Program-made: the position numbers and the translations under genes
The notes under the pieces: generated by a model
What the model was told of the DNA's origin: nothing
What the model saw: the letters and a program-made list of their open reading frames with translations, nothing else
The model's database searches: none
In this document: positions 60,154 through 64,000 of the stretch, one piece after another
Layout of the letters: each line of letters opens with the position of its first letter
How positions within the stretch are numbered: position 1 is the first letter of the stretch
Assembly: GCF_020379485.1 (NCBI RefSeq)
Contig: NC_063449.1
Coordinates: forward strand, 36,825,473-36,889,472
Source of the DNA: Brassica napus
Taxonomy: Eukaryota > Streptophyta > Magnoliopsida > Brassicales > Brassicaceae
Direction: 5' to 3'
DNA length: 64,000 bases

Positions 60154-60946
60154 TAGGGATATCAAATGGGTTTACTGACCATGCATGGGTTAGCCAGGTC
60201 CAAAACCAAATGGTCTGACCATATTAGATCCAAAAATCAAAGTTGTCCAATTGGACTGAAATCCATTAACTCCCAAATTAGATGGACAAAACCATTTGAA
60301 CATGGGCTTCTAATAAACCTAAAAAATATAGGGTTTTCTAAGTTAAGAAAAAATTTGAAAATAAAAATCAAACCTCAAAATCATGTTTTACCGCCAAAAC
60401 CTCAAAATCACGTTTTTCCGTCAAAACTGCAAATTACGTTTTCTCGCCAAAACCACAAAATCAAATTTTCCCGCCAAAATTGCAAAATCATGTTTTCCCA
60501 CCAAAAACATAAAATTATGTTTTCCCGCCAAAAACGTAAAACACGCTTTCCCGCCAAAAACCACAAAATCACGCTTTTCCGCCAATACAAGATCACGTTT
60601 TCCCGCCAAAACCGTAAAACACAACCGTAAAAACACGTTTTCCCGCCAGAACCGTAAAATTTTGTTTTCACGCAAAAAACCGCATAACATGTTTTTCAAC
60701 CAAAACCGTGAAATCACATTTTTCACGCGGCTATTTAAGCTATATGCTTTAATGTTATATAAAGTCTTGTTAAATATGAATTTTTGTATGTCAAACTTTA
60801 ATTTTTAATTGGACACCGCGGACCACCCATTTGGAATGATTCATTTTGGGTTTGGACGATTTGGACTTTGTGCAATTTGGATTTTAACAAATAATGTCCA
60901 ATAAACTGATTTGTCCAATTGGACATGGACAGCCCAATTGACATCT
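60154..60946. mobile_element. hAT-like element inserted in the LRR exon
   Basis: The element starts TAGGGATATCAAATGGG and ends GCCCAATTGACATCT. The exact 8-bp duplication CTTGAGCA lies at 60146-60153 and 60947-60954. The TNL reading frame resumes on both sides. The right end has lost two or three terminal bases relative to the left. Confidence 0.85.
60362..60730. repeat. Minisatellite of about 26-29 bp inside the hAT-like element
   Basis: About thirteen copies of a unit like TTTTCCCGCCAAAACCGTAA run head to tail with small length changes. The open frames on both strands over this stretch (runs of F-P-A-K or R-E-N-V) are translations of the repeat. Confidence 0.88.
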
Positions 60947-63595
60947 CTTGAGCAATTACTGAGAACCAATTCAAAAAGATTATTGACACTCCCAACAGAG
61001 GATGCGAATTCTGCCGAGTGTGAGTATCCATCGAGAAGCGATACCTTGGATTTAGTGTCAATTACAATAGGGGGGAGTATCTTCAGACTTGAGCATCCAC
61101 TGAGATCTAACCCCTGGAAATTCTTGGCATTCCACATTAAGGGGCTCTGGACTAAACTAGAGAAACTCTGGAGATTAAAAGTGTTGAGACTAGTGATGTT
61201 CCATACACAAGAGGGGAGTTTCACCAAACTTGAGCACCCAGCAAAAAATATCTTGACATTAGGAATATTCTCAACAGAGGAGGGCATCTCCACAAGATTA
61301 TTGCAATACTCGATATTCAATATCAAGAGATTAGTTGCATCCCCAACTGAGAAGGGTAGTTCCACTAAACTTGTGCAATAACTGAGATCCAAACTCAAGA
61401 GATTAGTGGCAGTTGAGAGATCAGGAAGCTCCTTCATCTCTGAAGAATGACTCAAATCCACCCATTTGAGATTTTGAAGAGGCTACGCAAATAAAGACAG
61501 CATATGAGTAAAATTGAACATGCGGTTTGGTGGTGAAAACATTAACAAGAATATACTCAGACAACATGCAACCAAGCTTGAATAAAAGTTATAAAACAGA
61601 TTTTATATTTCAACAGAAAACGAAAATTTAGTTGAGAAATAATTACTCACTTGAACTTCTTCCCACGGCTTATTTAGCTTGCTGTTACGCATGTTTAATT
61701 CGACGATGAACTCTGTACTAAACCTAGAAGGCAAAGATGTGGCCGGAAAGTAATCCCAATGTAGTAATTTAAGTTTTAGCGATAGGTATTTCAGATTCTG
61801 TAGAGAGTGTAATTTCCTGTCACTATTATCATCAAATCTTGAGTAGAATCTTAAAAATTGGAGATTACACATTCTTTTGAAGGTTATGTCGCTTATATAA
61901 AATTCTCCGTTGATCTCAGATAAGTCAAGATCCATGCCTACAAGGCTTCCACTTTCCTGCAAAGGGACAAAAGATGAAATAAGAGTAAAGATGGTTAGTT
62001 AAAATAATGAATTTAGTTTGCAGGGAACAAAACAACAAGGAATAATGTGAAAACTTACTGTTTCATTAGTGAGCACTTCACAGATATCTCTAGCATCAAC
62101 CAGAAATTGACGTTTTCTAGGCTCATAAATAGACTGGCTACGAACAATATCTCTACCTAGTTGTACTAGCAGATTATGCATCTTTATAAATCCATACTCA
62201 CGAGAGATTAGAGATCTTTCAGCTAAGATGTGAAGCCCATGACTCAAGTCCAAGAATGTCCTCCCAAGATGATCTTCTAGTGTCTGAATGCTTTTAAGAT
62301 TGAAAAAGCAAGCTATATAAAGAAATAAATCTTTATCTTCATTGCATAAGGCGTTATAACTAAACCTTAAGATACTCTTGATATCGTCATGAAGCCTACT
62401 CCTTAACCTTGGTAGTGCATTGATCCACTCATGCTTGGACATTCCCCGGAAGTACCAGCCCATTACCCTTAATCCCAGTGGGAGTTTTCCAGAAAGGTTT
62501 GTAACTTCCAGCGCAAGCTCCTCAAAACCATCTTCAGGACCAAAAGCATATGTGCAGAAGATTTGAAGCGCCTCTTCATCAATTGGATAATCCACCTTGT
62601 AAACATGATCGATCCCATGTGCTTTTTAAGAGTTTTTGATCTTGCGTTGTAATGATCATTCGACTTCCTTGGCCAAACCATTCAGTTTTGTCTGCCATGG
62701 CTTTTAACTGGACTAACCGATCCACATCATCAAGAACGATAAGCACTTTCTTGTTTTTCAACCTTTCTTGTGCCACTCCCAAGTTACCTACTTTCAACTC
62801 CTTATGGCTGAATGTCTTAAGACAAAAGCTGTTCTTGTAACTGCAACATGTACTCATAATTGTCGAGGTAATTTCTAGTATAACCTCCTTTTAAACTTTC
62901 CACGAAAGCAGCATGCGTGAAGTTACTACAAAGCATTTCATATAGAGCCCTTGCTATACCTGCAATCCCAACTAAGGATTCAAAATAGTTCGATGGAACA
63001 GAATCATTCAACACGTTTGAAACGTCAACAGCAATTTTTTCAATCATCTCCGCTTCACTACACCTAAAAACAGAGTCAGATCAAGAACGCATCTATTACA
63101 CTGTCATGAAGACTAAGCAGTTTCAAAAAAAAAGGTAGTGGAAACCAAGAAGGCTAACCAGTAGCGAGAATGCTCTCCAGCTATTGTAGCCACTTCCGCC
63201 AAAGCTTCTCTCCATTTGCTAGTGTCCTCCTCTGTTTTACCGTTACAAGTATTTTCAAAAACTTTCCTCAACTCTCCGGCTTGCTTCTTCACATCAGATG
63301 GATCGACTTCATAGAAAACGGGCATCACTGTTTGACCAAACGCTCTTCTTCACTCAGTAATCTCCACCAACTCGTTTAGGCACCATGTCGAAGAAGCGTA
63401 GTTCCTGGAGAGTAAGACGATCGCAACTCTCGAGCCTCTGATAGCTTCTATGAGTTTTGGACCGATAGACTTGCTCCTCTCGATGTTATTATCGATGAAC
63501 GTGTCGATCCCCCTTCTGCGAACATCTGCCCCGTGGAAGCTTGGAAAGACATCATGTATCCAGTTGCGAGGCAAAGACGAAGGATAAAGAGCCAT

Positions 63596-64000
63596 GAAAA
63601 GGATCCAACTCTCAAGTCAAGTCTTTCTTGTGTTAAATAAAAACTTCATGTATAGATGCAAAGGGAGACTTCTATGCCAATCTTTGATGTAGTACCACAA
63701 GAACAAGAAACCTTACAAGGATTTATTGAATTGATTAATAATATAGCAGAGAAAACAGTTTTAAATTTTTTAATGAAGTGGTTAAAAAGTTGACTTACAT
63801 AGTTTTTCTTCCACCACCAACCCCGCAAAAAGGTTGAGGCTTGAGAGACTCCACTTCTGGGTAAGCTCACAAGGGCCCTTTAGTCTCTACTTGATCTATT
63901 ACTGTAATCTTGGGCCTCTTGTCTAAGCAAGGTTGTTCAGATGAGTTAGTTGTGTAAAGAATCAATCATTAAGAAGAAGTTTGACGGGTCACTAAAAGCA
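63596..64000. other. Upstream region of the TNL pseudogene
   Basis: No coding exon is supported. The open frame at 63646-63870 has no recognisable motif. Confidence 0.4.

Larger units (their letters stand above)
59893..63595 (-). pseudogene. TIR-NBS-LRR disease-resistance gene, broken and missing the P-loop
   Basis: The TIR exon (63595-63159) begins M-A-L-Y-P-S-S-L. It has [13 protein letters not shown] joined directly to R-G-I-D-T-F-I-D, lacking about 11 residues of the first TIR helix. It also has a TGA at about 63353 where relatives have Cys. The NB-ARC exon (63063-62059) reads S-L-V-G-I-A-G-I-A-R-A-L-Y, so the segment with the G-x-G-K-T Walker A loop is deleted. It keeps kinase-2 [25 protein letters not shown] and an M-H-N-L-L-V motif, with two frame shifts. 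The LRR exons are 61956-61651 and 61482-60955, continuing at 60146-59893 across a hAT insertion. TNLs are intracellular immune receptors; this one cannot bind nucleotide. From memory, At1g69550 is the positional counterpart. Confidence 0.88.

Noticed and set aside
60166..60808. Open frames of 154 and 141 codons on the plus strand
   Set aside because: They are translations of the minisatellite in the hAT-like element.

Overview
This is plant nuclear DNA, almost certainly from a Brassicaceae species and most like Brassica. The evidence is multi-exon genes with GT-AG introns, close resemblance of every host gene to an Arabidopsis gene, and Brassica-type transposons. Recognised host genes are a CLE45-like peptide precursor (1963-2334, +), ribosomal protein eL34/RPL34 (4182-5038, +), a double-MATH-domain protein (6081-7469, -), a CDF5-like Dof factor (12098-13812, +), a MYB105/LOF2-like R2R3 MYB (19949-21129, -), a decayed tandem array of SAM-dependent methyltransferases (41619-59165, -) and a broken TIR-NBS-LRR gene (59893-63595, -). 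From memory, all have counterparts around At1g69520-At1g69660, so the window is a conserved block swollen by transposons. The CLE45-RPL34-MATH trio seems inverted relative to CDF5-MYB105.

Layout. 1-862: right end of an autonomous-type CACTA element. 0.9-7.5 kb: CLE45, RPL34, MATH. 7.5-11 kb: hAT element and duplications. 11-13.8 kb: Dof gene with G-boxes upstream. 14.0-15.8 kb: PIF/Harbinger-bounded element carrying an intact chimeric gene (LUC7-like N terminus plus an unrecognised C terminus). 15.9-18.0 kb: Harbinger MITEs, one containing a Mutator-like element that contains a LINE fragment. 19.9-21.1 kb: MYB gene. 22.8-27.5 kb: three Harbinger elements joined end to end by single TTA trinucleotides; the last is a full-length two-gene element with a dead transposase. 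28.5-35.2 kb: Ty1/copia element. 35.2-36.2 kb: GC-rich poly(A)-tailed segment with a 27-G run. 36.3-40.1 kb: Mutator-like element with arrays of about 22-bp palindromes and a large foldback. 41-59 kb: methyltransferase pseudogenes, one split by a young copia element (43863-48681), plus a non-autonomous CACTA (50060-52793) and several hAT elements. 59.9-63.6 kb: TNL pseudogene missing its P-loop and carrying a hAT insertion in the LRR exon.

The first 21 kb holds the intact host genes, with regulatory roles (peptide hormone, Dof and MYB factors) or housekeeping roles. From 22 kb on, almost everything is mobile or dead. Many element boundaries could be fixed exactly from target-site duplications: TTA for Harbinger, TCT for CACTA, 8 bp for hAT, 9 bp for Mutator, 5 bp for copia. 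No RNA gene or CRISPR array was found. All gene identities rest on recognition from memory, with no database search.
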